DNA of 7,780 bases from Candidatus Muproteobacteria bacterium (GTDB taxonomy: Bacteria; Pseudomonadota; Gammaproteobacteria; Acidiferrobacterales; Sulfurifustaceae): the NCBI GenBank assembly GCA_023266455.1, contig JAHFQD010000080.1, positions 1 through 7,780 on the forward strand, written 5' to 3'. This document shows positions 7,550-7,780 of this stretch, piece after piece. The position numbers and the translations under genes were made by a program. Every line of letters begins with the position of its first letter. Position 1 is the first letter of the stretch. The notes under the pieces are model-generated. The model saw only the letters and a program-made list of their open reading frames with translations, searched no databases and was not told the DNA's origin.

Positions 7550-7780
7550 ATGAATAGTCTCGAGTCCATGATCAATTTTCGGCTGCAGTTGCGCGAGTGG
7601 TTTGCCACGCCGCTTGGACGTTCGTTGGAGGCGCACGAGGCGAATCATTTAAGGTCGGTACTGCCCGGTCTTTACGGTACGATGGCATTGCAGTTGGGCA
7701 ATATCGGTTCGCTCGATTTGCTCGATTCATCGGCGGCGCCTAAACGCATCGTGTTCGATTCAGCGGCGATGCCGAATGGG
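7550..7780 (+). CDS. SAM-dependent methyltransferase, YafS-like (3'-partial)
   Basis: First 77 codons of a gene that runs out of the window with no stop. The translation includes LREWFATPLGRSLEAHE, then VLPGLYGTMALQLGNIGSLDLL, and a final stretch ending SAAMPNG. This matches, from memory, the N-terminus of the class I methyltransferase-like family found next to gloB in gammaproteobacteria (E. coli YafS: a PWG/TPLG turn, then MYGFHLLKIGN, then a GMPVQ-type segment). No catalytic or SAM-contact motif has been reached yet, and the methyl acceptor is unknown. An in-frame TGA at 7529-7531 and no other usual start codon after it make ATG 7550 the longest start. ATG 7568 (residue 7) is an alternative. 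Neither has a strong ribosome site. The position divergent from gloB supports the call. Confidence 0.8.
   Translation, partial: MNSLESMINFRLQLREWFATPLGRSLEAHEANHLRSVLPGLYGTMALQLGNIGSLDLLDSSAAPKRIVFDSAAMPNG

Noticed and set aside
7515..7550. TTGACG at 7545-7550 (minus strand) as the -35 box of gloB
   Set aside because: No -10-like hexamer is found 15-19 bases downstream; the sequence there is GC-rich.

Overview
The window looks like ordinary chromosome from a gammaproteobacterium with moderate GC content. The main reason is the block mltD - gloB - methyltransferase at 5120-7780, which has the same order and orientations as mltD-gloB-yafS in Escherichia coli. The protein sequences (a lipoprotein MltD with LysM domains, a proteobacterial-type glyoxalase II, an OppF that reads like the enterobacterial one) agree. 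The species cannot be named from this sequence alone. I see no insertion sequence, phage gene, CRISPR array, rRNA or tRNA, and no sign of recent transfer.

Positions 1-5119, plus strand: five tightly packed genes encode a complete Opp/Dpp-type peptide ABC importer. In order they are the substrate-binding protein (5' end cut off by the window), two permeases and two ATPases. The gaps are 18, 2, 0 and -4 bases, so this is one operon whose promoter lies upstream of the window. The binding protein would capture an oligopeptide or dipeptide in the periplasm. The permease pair forms the channel and the two ATPases form the motor. The exact substrate cannot be read from the sequence.

Positions 5120-7511, minus strand: gloB is followed 127 bases later by mltD. 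GloB hydrolyses S-D-lactoylglutathione in methylglyoxal detoxification. MltD is an outer-membrane lytic transglycosylase that cleaves peptidoglycan. mltD has its own candidate sigma70 promoter, placed so close to the start codon that the transcript would be almost leaderless. The stop codons of mltD and of the last importer gene touch with no base between them.

Positions 7550-7780, plus strand: the first 77 codons of a YafS-like SAM-dependent methyltransferase, divergent from gloB and cut off by the window end. If the E. coli order continues, rnhA and dnaQ should follow outside the window.

I did not find a previously undescribed system here. The points most worth a second look are the near-leaderless mltD promoter, the zero-gap convergent junction without an evident terminator, and the Fe-S-type cysteine sets in both importer ATPases.
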